Below, in pieces: positions 42,950-50,719 of a stretch of 64,000 nucleotides of DNA. The position numbers and the translations under genes were made by a program. Each line of letters opens with the position of its first letter. Positions within the stretch are counted from its first letter, which is position 1. The DNA is taken from positions 62,001 through 126,000 of the forward strand of contig CAVXNM010000027.1 of assembly GCA_963763115.1 (NCBI GenBank), written 5' to 3'. This stretch comes from CAVQCA01 sp963763115 (GTDB lineage Bacteria; Pseudomonadota; Gammaproteobacteria; UBA9214). A model generated the notes under the pieces. That model searched no databases, was not told the origin of the DNA, and saw only the letters and a program-made list of their open reading frames with translations.

Positions 42950-44851
42950 ATGAGCGTCGAAACCCACAAGGAAACACTGGAGTTCCAGGCCGAGGTCAAG
43001 CAGCTGCTCAACCTCATGATTCACTCCCTGTACTCCAACAAGGAGATCTTTCTGCGCGAACTGGTATCCAATGGCTCGGATGCCTGCGACAAGCTGCGCT
43101 TCGAGGCCCTGGGTAATGACAGTCTGTATGCCGGCGATACCACCCAGCGCGTGCGGGTCGATTACGACAAGGACGCGAAAACGATCACCATCAGAGACAA
43201 CGGCATCGGAATGACACGCGACGAGGTCGTCGACAATATTGGCACCATCGCCAAGTCCGGTACGCGGCAATTCTTCGAGTCACTGACCGGCGACCAGGCG
43301 AAGGATGCTCAACTTATCGGTCAGTTCGGCGTGGGTTTCTACTCCGCCTTCATCGTGGCCGACAAGATCACGTTGACGACACGGCGTGCCGGACTGGCGG
43401 TGGACCAGGGTGCGCGCTGGATCTCCGGCGGTGACGGACGTTACACCCTGGAGAGCTGTGAAAAGACCGAACGCGGCACCGAGGTGGTGTTGCATCTGCG
43501 CGAGGGGGAGGAGGAGTTCCTCGACGGTTTCCGCTTGCGTGCCATCATCCACAAGTATTCGGAGCATATTCCGCTGCCGATCGAGATGCGCGTCGAGGGT
43601 GATGAGGGGCGCAAGGATGAATACGAGGTCGTCAACAAGGCCTCGGCGCTGTGGGCCCGATCCCGGACTGACATCACGGACGAGGAGTACAAGGAATTCT
43701 ACAAACACATTGCCCACGATTTCGAGGACCCGATGAAATGGGTGCATTCCCATGTGGAAGGGACGCAGACCTACACCTCGCTGTTTTATCTGCCGGCGCG
43801 GGCGCCGTTCGATCTGTATGACCGCGACAGCCGTCACGGCATCAAGCTGTATGTGCGGCGGGTGTTCATTATGGATGATGCCGAGCAGCTGATGCCGTTC
43901 TACCTGCGTTTCGTTCGCGGCCTGGTGGATTCGGACGACCTGCCGCTGAATGTCTCGCGCGAGATCCTTCAGCACAACAAGCTGATCGACACGATCCGCG
44001 CGGCCTCGGTGAAGAAAGTCCTGGCGCTGCTGGAGGAGATGGCAAGCGACAACCCGCAGGACTATGCCGAATTCTGGAAGCAGTTCGGCAACGTCCTCAA
44101 GGAAGGTCCGGGCGAGGATCATGCCAATCGCGAGCGCATCGCGAAACTGCTGCGCTTTGCCTCCACGCACACCGACGGCGCGGAGCAAACGGTGTCGCTG
44201 GATGATTACATCGGGCGCATGAAGGAAGGTCAGGAGAAAATCTACTACCTCACGGCCGACAATCCCGCCGCCGCGCGGAACAGTCCACACCTGCAGATTT
44301 TCCGCCGCAAGGGCATCGAGGTGCTGCTGCTCTCCGACCGGGTCGATGAGTGGCTCGTTTCGCACCTGAATGAATTCGGTGGCAAGCCGCTCGCCTCCGT
44401 CGCCAGAGGCGAACTGGATCTCGACAAGCTCGCCGACGAACAGGAGAAGGAGGCGGCCAGAAAGACCGGAGATGAGTACGCCGATGTGGTCAATCGCATG
44501 CAGGGGGCGCTCGGCGAGCGCGTCAAGGAAGTGAGGGTCAGCCAGCGTCTGACGGATTCGCCTTCCTGTGTGGTGGCTGATGAACACGACATGGCGGTAC
44601 ACTTGCAACGCATGCTCAAGCAGGCCGGGCATGAGGTACCGGCGTCCCGACCGATTCTGGAGATCAATCCGGCGCATGCCCTGGTGAATCGCCTGAAGGA
44701 TGAGAAGGACGAGCGGCGCTTCGCCGATTGGTCCGCACTGCTGCTGGACCAGGCCCTGCTCAGTGAGGGCGGGCAACTGGAAGATCCGGTGGCTTTCGTG
44801 AACCGGTTGAACGATTTGCTGCAGGAAATGACAAAACAGTCAGGCGGCTGA
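42950..44851 (+). CDS. htpG: Chaperone protein HtpG (Hsp90)
   Basis: A 633-residue Hsp90. The GHKL ATPase domain has LRELVSNGSDACDKLRFEAL, DNGIGMTRDEVVDNIGTIAK and GQFGVGFYSAFIVADKI. The middle domain has FDLYDRDSRHGIKLYVRRVF and VRGLVDSDDLPLNVSREILQ, with the ATP-contact Arg in the latter. The C-terminal dimer domain ends the protein (SRPILEINPAHALVNRL). No C-terminal MEEVD motif, as expected for bacteria. AGGAG precedes the ATG. Confidence 0.98.
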   Translation: MSVETHKETLEFQAEVKQLLNLMIHSLYSNKEIFLRELVSNGSDACDKLRFEALGNDSLYAGDTTQRVRVDYDKDAKTITIRDNGIGMTRDEVVDNIGTIAKSGTRQFFESLTGDQAKDAQLIGQFGVGFYSAFIVADKITLTTRRAGLAVDQGARWISGGDGRYTLESCEKTERGTEVVLHLREGEEEFLDGFRLRAIIHKYSEHIPLPIEMRVEGDEGRKDEYEVVNKASALWARSRTDITDEEYKEFYKHIAHDFEDPMKWVHSHVEGTQTYTSLFYLPARAPFDLYDRDSRHGIKLYVRRVFIMDDAEQLMPFYLRFVRGLVDSDDLPLNVSREILQHNKLIDTIRAASVKKVLALLEEMASDNPQDYAEFWKQFGNVLKEGPGEDHANRERIAKLLRFASTHTDGAEQTVSLDDYIGRMKEGQEKIYYLTADNPAAARNSPHLQIFRRKGIEVLLLSDRVDEWLVSHLNEFGGKPLASVARGELDLDKLADEQEKEAARKTGDEYADVVNRMQGALGERVKEVRVSQRLTDSPSCVVADEHDMAVHLQRMLKQAGHEVPASRPILEINPAHALVNRLKDEKDERRFADWSALLLDQALLSEGGQLEDPVAFVNRLNDLLQEMTKQSGG

Positions 44852-44878
44852 GAAAACCCCCGCCAGAGGAGGGTGTTC

Positions 44879-45520
44879 ATGGGGGAAACTGCAAAACCCA
44901 CCCTGCTGGCCACAGTATTCTCGGATTACATCTGTCCGTTCTGTTACGTGGGTGATGTGCGGCTCGACCGGCTGCGTGAGGACTATGAACTCAAGGTGAG
45001 CTGGTGTTTCGTGGAGATCCACCCCGAGACGCCGGCGCAGGGCATGTCGACGAGCCAGCTGGGATATTCGCAGCCAAGGTGGGAGCGAATGATGGACAAC
45101 CTCGATGAACTGGCGCGGGAGGAGGGCATCGTGTTCTGTCCACGTCAGTTCACCACCAATTCACGCAAGGCTCTGCTGCTGGCCGAGGCCGCCAAGGAGA
45201 ACGGGGCCGACATCTTCTATCGCTTGCACCGGCGACTGTTCGAGTCTTTCTTTACCGGGGGCCGAAACATCGGCGACGAGGCGGTACTGCGTGACCTCGC
45301 CAATGAGGTGGGTGTTTCACCCCAGACGGTGCAACGTGCCTGGACGGAGGATCATTACGTACAACGCCTCGAATTATACCTGGCGGCCGCGCAGCAACTG
45401 GGGGTGTGCGCTACCCCGACGATATTCTTCGGGGAGCGGCAGCGCCTGGACGGCGCCTTGCCCTGGGCCGACTTTGAGCAGGCCGCGCACGAGGGTCTCG
45501 CGGCACAGCAGTCGGGTTGA
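44879..45520 (+). CDS. DsbA-family oxidoreductase (FrnE-like)
   Basis: A 213-residue thioredoxin-fold protein with a DsbA-type helical insertion. The active site is SDYICPFCYVGDVRL (CPFC), and the cis-Pro loop is GVCATPTIFFGERQRLDGAL. There is no signal peptide, so it acts in the cytoplasm, as 2-hydroxychromene-2-carboxylate isomerase/FrnE relatives do. The ATG at 44879 lies six bases behind AGAGGAGG; a GTG two codons earlier is the alternative. It starts 27 bp after htpG and may be co-transcribed as a stress gene. Confidence 0.9.
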   Translation: MGETAKPTLLATVFSDYICPFCYVGDVRLDRLREDYELKVSWCFVEIHPETPAQGMSTSQLGYSQPRWERMMDNLDELAREEGIVFCPRQFTTNSRKALLLAEAAKENGADIFYRLHRRLFESFFTGGRNIGDEAVLRDLANEVGVSPQTVQRAWTEDHYVQRLELYLAAAQQLGVCATPTIFFGERQRLDGALPWADFEQAAHEGLAAQQSG

Positions 45521-45539
45521 AAGTGACACCGGTAATCGG

Positions 45540-45750
45540 CACTGCAGAGTCGCGGAGAACACAGAGATTTTGAAATCGCTAAAACTTGATACATCTTGAT
45601 AAAAGACGGATCCAGAGACTGTGCGGGAAACTGGGTGCGTACAGACCAGCTAGTCAGCCAGGAATGTCAACCTGACGGGTAACTGTCATGAAAGCCAAAA
45701 AACTACATTGGCAGAATTATTGTTTATATCTCTGCGACTCTGCGGTTGCT
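45540..45750. repeat. CCGCAGAG-family palindrome (diverged copy with long loop)
   Basis: ACTGCAGAGTCGCGGAGAAC (from 45541) faces TCTCTGCGACTCTGCGGTTG (45730-45749). The loop of about 170 bp holds nothing I recognise. The right arm touches the start of hslR. Confidence 0.6.
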
Positions 45751-45760
45751 GTGCCTGATT

Positions 45761-46150
45761 GTGACACCTGAAACAGTCAGCAGCGTTCGTGCCGACAAGT
45801 GGCTCTGCGCGGCGCGCTTCTACAAAACCCGTACGCTGGCGATGCAGGCGATCAACGGCGGCAAGGTGCATGTCAACGGCGAGCGCGTCAAGCCCGCGCG
45901 CCGGCTCGTCACGGGCGACCGGCTGACCGTGCAGAAGGGGCCCTGTCGCTTTGTCATCACAGTCGAGCGGCTGTCGTTGCAGCGCGGTCCTGCGGAACAG
46001 GCGCGTGAGCTCTACAGTGAATCTGAACAGAGCAGGCTGGAGCGTCAAACCTTGGCTATGGAGCGTCGACTGCAGGGTCATGTACCGGGCCGGCATGAAC
46101 GACGACCGGACAAGCACGCGCGGCGGCAGCTGCGCGAGCTGAAACGATGA
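45761..46150 (+). CDS. hslR: Heat shock protein 15 (S4-domain ribosome rescue factor)
   Basis: A 129-residue RNA-binding protein that recognises stalled 50S subunits carrying peptidyl-tRNA. The S4 domain reads VRADKWLCAARFYKTRTLAM, then AINGGKVHVNGERVKPARRL and GDRLTV. The C-terminal part is basic (RRPDKHARRQLRELKR). The start is uncertain: GTG at 45761 fits the domain, and a TTG at 45746 is in frame but lies in the palindromic repeat. It overlaps the nudix gene by 4 bp. Confidence 0.9.
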   Translation: MTPETVSSVRADKWLCAARFYKTRTLAMQAINGGKVHVNGERVKPARRLVTGDRLTVQKGPCRFVITVERLSLQRGPAEQARELYSESEQSRLERQTLAMERRLQGHVPGRHERRPDKHARRQLRELKR

Positions 46151-46593
46151 GCGCCGATATGAGCACACCGAAGACGCCGTTGCTGACCGTAGACATCATT
46201 ATCGAAATGGTCGACCGGCCCGCGCGTCCCATCGTCCTGATCGAGCGGCGTTACCCGCCGCATGGATGGGCCTTGCCCGGCGGCTTCGTCGATGTGGGTG
46301 AGACGCTGGAGACGGCGGCGCGGCGTGAAGCGCGCGAGGAAACCGCCCTGGAAGTGGAACTGAGGCTGTTGCTCGGTTGTTATTCCGATCCCGCTCGCGA
46401 TGCTCGCGGTCATTCCGCGAGCGCCGTCTATATCGCGGAGGCCCAGGGAGAACCACGGGCGGGTGACGATGCCGGCCACCTCGCACTGTTCGACCCTGCA
46501 GACTGTCCGCCATTGGCCTTCGATCACGCGCGGATCATCGCGGATTATCGCACCTGGCTTGAAACCGGCCGCGTGGTGCCGCTGCGCGGCTAG
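46147..46593 (+). CDS. NUDIX hydrolase (ADP-ribose pyrophosphatase-like)
   Basis: A 148-residue NUDIX protein. The Nudix box is complete: GGFVDVGETLETAARREARE followed by ETALEVE, which includes the catalytic REAREE-type helix. The upstream stretch VLIERRYPPHGWALPGG resembles ADP-ribose or dinucleotide pyrophosphatases. The start overlaps the hslR stop, so the two are translated together. The substrate is not fixed by sequence. Confidence 0.9.
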   Translation: MSADMSTPKTPLLTVDIIIEMVDRPARPIVLIERRYPPHGWALPGGFVDVGETLETAARREAREETALEVELRLLLGCYSDPARDARGHSASAVYIAEAQGEPRAGDDAGHLALFDPADCPPLAFDHARIIADYRTWLETGRVVPLRG

Positions 46594-46756
46594 CGTGTGT
46601 ATCTGTCTGGTGCCGGATTCCGGCCATGATTTTCACGAGCAAAGCCAGTAAGATCCTTCCAGTGATATCACAACGGATTTTTTATTATCCTTGTCATTAT
46701 TGAGAAATTCAGTATTCATGGCGCATCCTGATTCACACTGCAGCCATGCCGGTGTA

Positions 46757-46782
46757 GCCACGTGTCGGGAGCGACACGTGGC
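46757..46782. repeat. Perfect hairpin GCCACGTGTCG / CGACACGTGGC
   Basis: An 11-bp perfect stem with loop GGAG, in the gap between nudix and moxR. There is no T tail, so it is more like an isolated REP unit or a protein-binding site than a terminator. Confidence 0.6.
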
Positions 46783-46859
46783 CACTGATCACAGATGAAA
46801 ATTTCATACGGTGTCATGAATTTCGTAATCCCTGTAAATTAAGAATAGGACGAGCAAGC

Positions 46860-47906
46860 ATGCGACCCGCGCAGTTGCTGACAGTACTTGAGAGAGAGTT
46901 CCGGAGTACCCAGGAAGGACATCACACGCCCGTGATGCTGTGGGGGCCGCCGGGTGTGGGCAAATCACAGATGGTTGCCCAGATCGGAGAGCATCACGGC
47001 ATGCCGGTGATCGACATCCGCCTCTCACAGATGGAGCCGAGCGACCTGCGCGGCATTCCGTTTCGCGTCGGCGCGCAGGTGGAATGGGCCGTGCCCGCCA
47101 TGCTCCCGGACGCCGAACGTCACGGGGAGCAGGGCATACTGTTTCTGGATGAAATCACTTCCGTACCACCCAGTGTCTCGGCTGCGGCTTATCAGCTGAT
47201 TCTCGACCGCCGCCTGGGTGCCTATGTGGTTCCGGATGGTTGGGCCATTTTCGCTGCGGGAAACCGCCAGGGAGACCGGGGCGTGACCTACACTATGCCC
47301 GCGCCGCTCGCCAACCGTTTTTCCCACTATGAAGTCGATATCAACCTGGACGACTGGGTGGCCTGGGCCTATGCCAACAACATCGATGAACGCCTGATCG
47401 CCTTCCTGCGTTTCCGGCCCGAATTGCTGTTCGAATTCGACCCCGCGCACAACCCGGTGGCCTTCCCCTCGCCGCGCTCCTGGGAATTCAGCCACCGCGC
47501 CCTGCAGAAGTTCGGCGATCTCCCGAATCTGCTGACCGGCACGCTGCAGGCTTGCGTGGGGCCGGCGGCCGGGGTCGAACTCTCCGCCTTCGTCGAGAAC
47601 CTCGACAAGCTGCCGGACATCGACGCCATCGTGCGCGGTGACGTGGTCAAGGTGCCGCGGGAGACCGATCTTCAGTATGCCATCGCGGCGGCCCTGGTGG
47701 GGCGCGCCATCCGCGCAAAGCAAGAAAGCGATGCGCAGTCAATATTCGGCAATATCATCGAATTCGCGGGCAGCTTCCCGCAACGCGAAATGGGTGTGAT
47801 GCTGGTCTCCGACATGTACCGTGCGATCGGTCAGGACATCTTCCGCGTGCCGCAGTTCGCGCGCTGGGCGAACATCGTCGCAGATGTCATGCTCTACGAC
47901 GTGTAG
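46860..47906 (+). CDS. MoxR-family AAA+ ATPase
   Basis: A 348-residue AAA+ protein of the MoxR clade. Walker A is WGPPGVGKSQ (from residue 28), Walker B ILFLDEITSVPPSVSAAAY (near residue 95), sensor 1 WAIFAAGNRQGDRG and an arginine in PLANRFSHYEVDI. Such ATPases act with VWA proteins to assemble or activate metal enzymes or complexes. Its partner is the metallopeptidase/VWA gene 363 bp downstream, although palindromic repeats lie between them. The length is typical. Confidence 0.9.
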   Translation: MRPAQLLTVLEREFRSTQEGHHTPVMLWGPPGVGKSQMVAQIGEHHGMPVIDIRLSQMEPSDLRGIPFRVGAQVEWAVPAMLPDAERHGEQGILFLDEITSVPPSVSAAAYQLILDRRLGAYVVPDGWAIFAAGNRQGDRGVTYTMPAPLANRFSHYEVDINLDDWVAWAYANNIDERLIAFLRFRPELLFEFDPAHNPVAFPSPRSWEFSHRALQKFGDLPNLLTGTLQACVGPAAGVELSAFVENLDKLPDIDAIVRGDVVKVPRETDLQYAIAAALVGRAIRAKQESDAQSIFGNIIEFAGSFPQREMGVMLVSDMYRAIGQDIFRVPQFARWANIVADVMLYDV

Positions 47907-47930
47907 TGCGCCTTTGGTCCCTGATAGATA

Positions 47931-48170
47931 GCCACGGAATCCACGGAAGTACACGGAAAGATTTTTTGTATTATTAAGACTTACATAAATAACTGACGGA
48001 ATATCTACTGTCGTCGTTCTTTCCCGCGAAAGCGGGAATCCGGAATTTCTTGATTTCCGGGATTCCGGCTTGCACTGGCCATGCTCGTTTAGCCGGAATG
48101 ACGATGAATTAGTGTCAACCGTTTATTTATAGTCAATAATTTTTCCGTGTTCTTCCGTGGATTCCGCGGC
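47931..48170. repeat. GCCACGGAAT palindrome (copy 2), interrupted by a dRS3-like element
   Basis: The 29-bp arms (47931-47959 and 48142-48170) match with two mismatches: GCCACGGAATCCACGGAAG on the left and CTTCCGTGGATTCCGCGGC on the right. The 180-bp interior contains a separate complete repeat at 48017-48104. Confidence 0.85.
48017..48104. repeat. dRS3-like composite repeat (copy 2)
   Basis: TTTCCCGCGAAAGCGGGAAT is followed by CCGGAATTTCTTGATTTCCGG, split here as two shorter inverted units, and ends with AGCCGGAATGACGA. It lies in the loop of the palindrome at 47931-48170, as if inserted there. Confidence 0.75.
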
Positions 48171-48269
48171 CGTTTGTGCTCTTGTGCGGACGCTAGCCTC
48201 GACGCAAGGCATCATTCAGGCAGGGTGGGTTTTATCCTCAGGCAAGACGGGGAGCGATCGAGGCCAATC

Positions 48270-49496
48270 ATGACAGACGAACTGGAAACCAAGCTCAGCG
48301 CTGCGCGCACCCGCCTGATACTGGACCGGCCCTTCCTGGGCGCGTTGGTGCTGCGCATGCCCATGAAGGCGGGCGATCCCCGGTGGTGCAAGACCATAGG
48401 GACCGATGCGCGTGCCTTCTATTACAACCCCGGCTACATTGCCGGTCTGACGCTGGAACAGACCCAGTTCGCCCTGGCGCACGAGGCGCTGCATTGCGCA
48501 CTGTCGCATTTTGCCCGACGCGAGCATCGCGTCAAGGCTCGCTGGGACAAGGCCTGCGACCTTGCCATCAACCCGATACTGATCAGGGAAGGCATGGCGG
48601 CGGTGCCGGGCGCGCTCTACGACGTCGGTTTCGAGGGGATGATGGCAGAGGAAATCTACCCCTATGTCAAGGAAGCGGACGAGGAAGAGCCGCACGATCA
48701 GCATTTGTACAGCAACGAGAAGTCATCCCGGAACAAGCCCTCTGATCAGTCGAGCAGCACGGAGGGTGAACGGGGCCAGGCCCGGGAGGAGGATGCCGGG
48801 TCGGGAACAGGGCAGGGCACGGGTGAGGCAACCGACAGTGCGCCGCCGGAGCCGCTCGGCGAGATGGAAAAGGAGCAGCTCTCCGTGCAGTGGAGACAAC
48901 GGCTGGCCGGCGCCGCACAGCAGGCCATGCAGGCCGGCAAGCTGGGCGGTAATCTGCGCCGTCTGGTGGATCACCTGCTGCAGCCGCAGTTGCCCTGGCG
49001 CATGCTGCTGGCGCGTTACATGACCGCCGTCAGCCGGGATGACTACAGCTACATGCGGCCCTCGCGTCGAGAGGGCGAGGCGATCTTTCCCACGCTCAGA
49101 AGCGCACAGGCCGATATTGTGGTGGCGCTGGATACCAGCGGCTCGATCCGGGAAAGCGAGATGCGTGAATTCGTTACCGAGATCGATGCCATCAAGGGTC
49201 AGGTACGCGCGCGTATCGTATTGCAGGCCTGCGATGCACGGCTGTCCAGTGACGGCCCCTGGCGATTCGAGCCGTGGGAGTCCTTCGAGTTGCCGGATAC
49301 CATTCGTGGCGGTGGCGGCACCCGCTTCACACCGGTGTTCGACTGGATACGCCAGGAGGGGTGCAATCCGGATCTGCTGGTTTACTTTACCGATGCCCGG
49401 GGAGAATTCCCCAGGCAGGAGCCGTCCTTTCCGGTCATCTGGCTGGTCAAGGGACGCGCCGAAGTCCCCTGGGGACAGCGCATCCAGTTGAACTGA
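48270..49496 (+). CDS. Metallopeptidase-like/VWA-like protein (DUF2201 type), MoxR partner
   Basis: A 408-residue cytoplasmic protein. The N-terminal half is a putative metallopeptidase: LAHEALHCALSHFARR carries HEALH (71-75) and a third His (80), then DLAINPILI. A Glu/Ser/Gly-rich hinge (about 155-205) follows. The C-terminal VWA-like domain holds DTSGS (288-292, MIDAS-type) and later RGGGGTRFTPVFDWI and LLVYFTDARGEFP. Together with the MoxR ATPase it matches the widespread MoxR/VWA pairs. The start is placed at 48270, where conserved sequence begins. The substrate or client is unknown. Confidence 0.87.
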   Translation: MTDELETKLSAARTRLILDRPFLGALVLRMPMKAGDPRWCKTIGTDARAFYYNPGYIAGLTLEQTQFALAHEALHCALSHFARREHRVKARWDKACDLAINPILIREGMAAVPGALYDVGFEGMMAEEIYPYVKEADEEEPHDQHLYSNEKSSRNKPSDQSSSTEGERGQAREEDAGSGTGQGTGEATDSAPPEPLGEMEKEQLSVQWRQRLAGAAQQAMQAGKLGGNLRRLVDHLLQPQLPWRMLLARYMTAVSRDDYSYMRPSRREGEAIFPTLRSAQADIVVALDTSGSIRESEMREFVTEIDAIKGQVRARIVLQACDARLSSDGPWRFEPWESFELPDTIRGGGGTRFTPVFDWIRQEGCNPDLLVYFTDARGEFPRQEPSFPVIWLVKGRAEVPWGQRIQLN

Positions 49497-49658
49497 AAGG
49501 ATTCGCCGCAGAGATGCCGGGCCATGGGGTAACGGAGGCGCTGCGCGCACATAAATTTCCCCCATCACCCCATATATTCAGCTTTCTGGCTATTACCCTG
49601 GTGCCAGTGGATAATATGCGGCGATTCACTGACTGCAGTTATTCAAGGAGAAATGATT

Positions 49659-50315
49659 ATGCGGGTTATTCTCTTGGGAGGTCCCGGGGCCGGCAAGGGC
49701 ACACAGGCCAATTACATCAAGGACAAATATAACATTCCCCAGATTTCAACCGGCGATATGCTGCGCGCCGCGGTGAAGGCCGGTACACCGCTGGGTGTAG
49801 AGGCGAAGAAGGTGATGGACGCCGGTGGACTGGTCTCCGATGACATCATCCTCGGGCTGGTCGAGGAACGCATCAAGGAGCCGGACTGCGTCAACGGCTT
49901 TTTGTTCGACGGATTTCCTCGCACCCTGGCACAGGCGGACGCGCTGAAGGCCAAGGGCATTCCGCTGGACTGCGTCGTGGAAATCGACGTCGATGATAAC
50001 GAGATCATCAAGCGCATGAGCGGTCGTCGCGTCCATCTCGCCTCGGGTCGTACCTACCATGTGATTTTCAATCCGCCCAGGGAGGAAGGCAAGGATGATG
50101 TAACTGGTGAACCGTTGATCCAGCGCGATGACGACCAGGAAGAAACGGTTCGGCAACGCCTCAAGGTCTATCACGACCAGACCGAGCCGCTGATTCAGTA
50201 CTACTCCAGGTGGGCCACCTCCGGAACACCCGATGCCCCGCGTTATGTCAAGATAAACGGCATCGGGAAAGTGGACGAAATTCGGGACGCCATCTTCGCC
50301 GGAATCGGTAAGTAG
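49659..50315 (+). CDS. adk: Adenylate kinase
   Basis: A 218-residue enzyme that catalyses ATP + AMP to 2 ADP. The P-loop is LLGGPGAGKGTQ, with NMP-binding ISTGDMLRAAVKAGTPLG and FLFDGFPRTLAQADAL; the LID is of the non-zinc type (GRTYHVIFNPPREEGKDDVT), as in Gram-negative bacteria. AAGGAG lies eight bases ahead of 49659, so this ATG is preferred over 49653. A terminator follows. Confidence 0.98.
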   Translation: MRVILLGGPGAGKGTQANYIKDKYNIPQISTGDMLRAAVKAGTPLGVEAKKVMDAGGLVSDDIILGLVEERIKEPDCVNGFLFDGFPRTLAQADALKAKGIPLDCVVEIDVDDNEIIKRMSGRRVHLASGRTYHVIFNPPREEGKDDVTGEPLIQRDDDQEETVRQRLKVYHDQTEPLIQYYSRWATSGTPDAPRYVKINGIGKVDEIRDAIFAGIGK

Positions 50316-50719
50316 TTTTTTAAAAAGAAACTCTAAGAGGCTAGCACTGCTGGCCTTTTTTTATTTCCATCACTGCAGAATCGGTGCTGACGTCTTGTTG
50401 ACCTTAGGTACAACTACCAACCGAGGCGAATTAACTGTTAAACTCTCCAAAACGTCAAATATGTGACATTATGGGGGTGATATATAACGGATTTTATTTT
50501 TTAATCGCCAGGATCGCGATGCTTGCCGACACGATGTCAAGCTCACACTGACTGTTGAGTGACTTAATACGAATAGCCTGTAATTAACTGAAATTTAATA
50601 TTAATAACTGTTATTTTTGTTTTGGCGCCGGAGAGAACTCAGGTGGTCGCAAGCGCAACAAACAAGCCGGTGGGAATGGGGGCGACCTGCTGCAGGAACA
50701 CGGACAGGCAGGAGCGCAT
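50316..50719. other. AT-rich leader upstream of the diguanylate cyclase
   Basis: After the adk terminator there are about 340 bp of AT-rich DNA without a gene. It presumably holds the promoter of the diguanylate cyclase. I could not assign a clear -35/-10 pair. Confidence 0.5.
50338..50362 (+). terminator. Rho-independent terminator after adk
   Basis: AGGCTAGC (50338-50345) pairs with GCTGGCCT (50349-50356), with one G-U pair and loop ACT, followed by a run of T to 50362. Confidence 0.85.

Larger units (their letters stand above)
47907..48269. other. Intergenic repeat cluster between moxR and the VWA gene
   Basis: No gene is visible in these 363 bp. They are almost filled by a GCCACGG-type palindrome with a second repeat in its loop, and an open frame entering the VWA gene from 48147 is only repeat sequence. 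Confidence 0.75.

Noticed and set aside
48147..48269. A longer N-terminus of the VWA protein from 48147.
   Set aside because: These codons are read from the GCCACGG repeat arm, and conserved sequence starts only after 48270.
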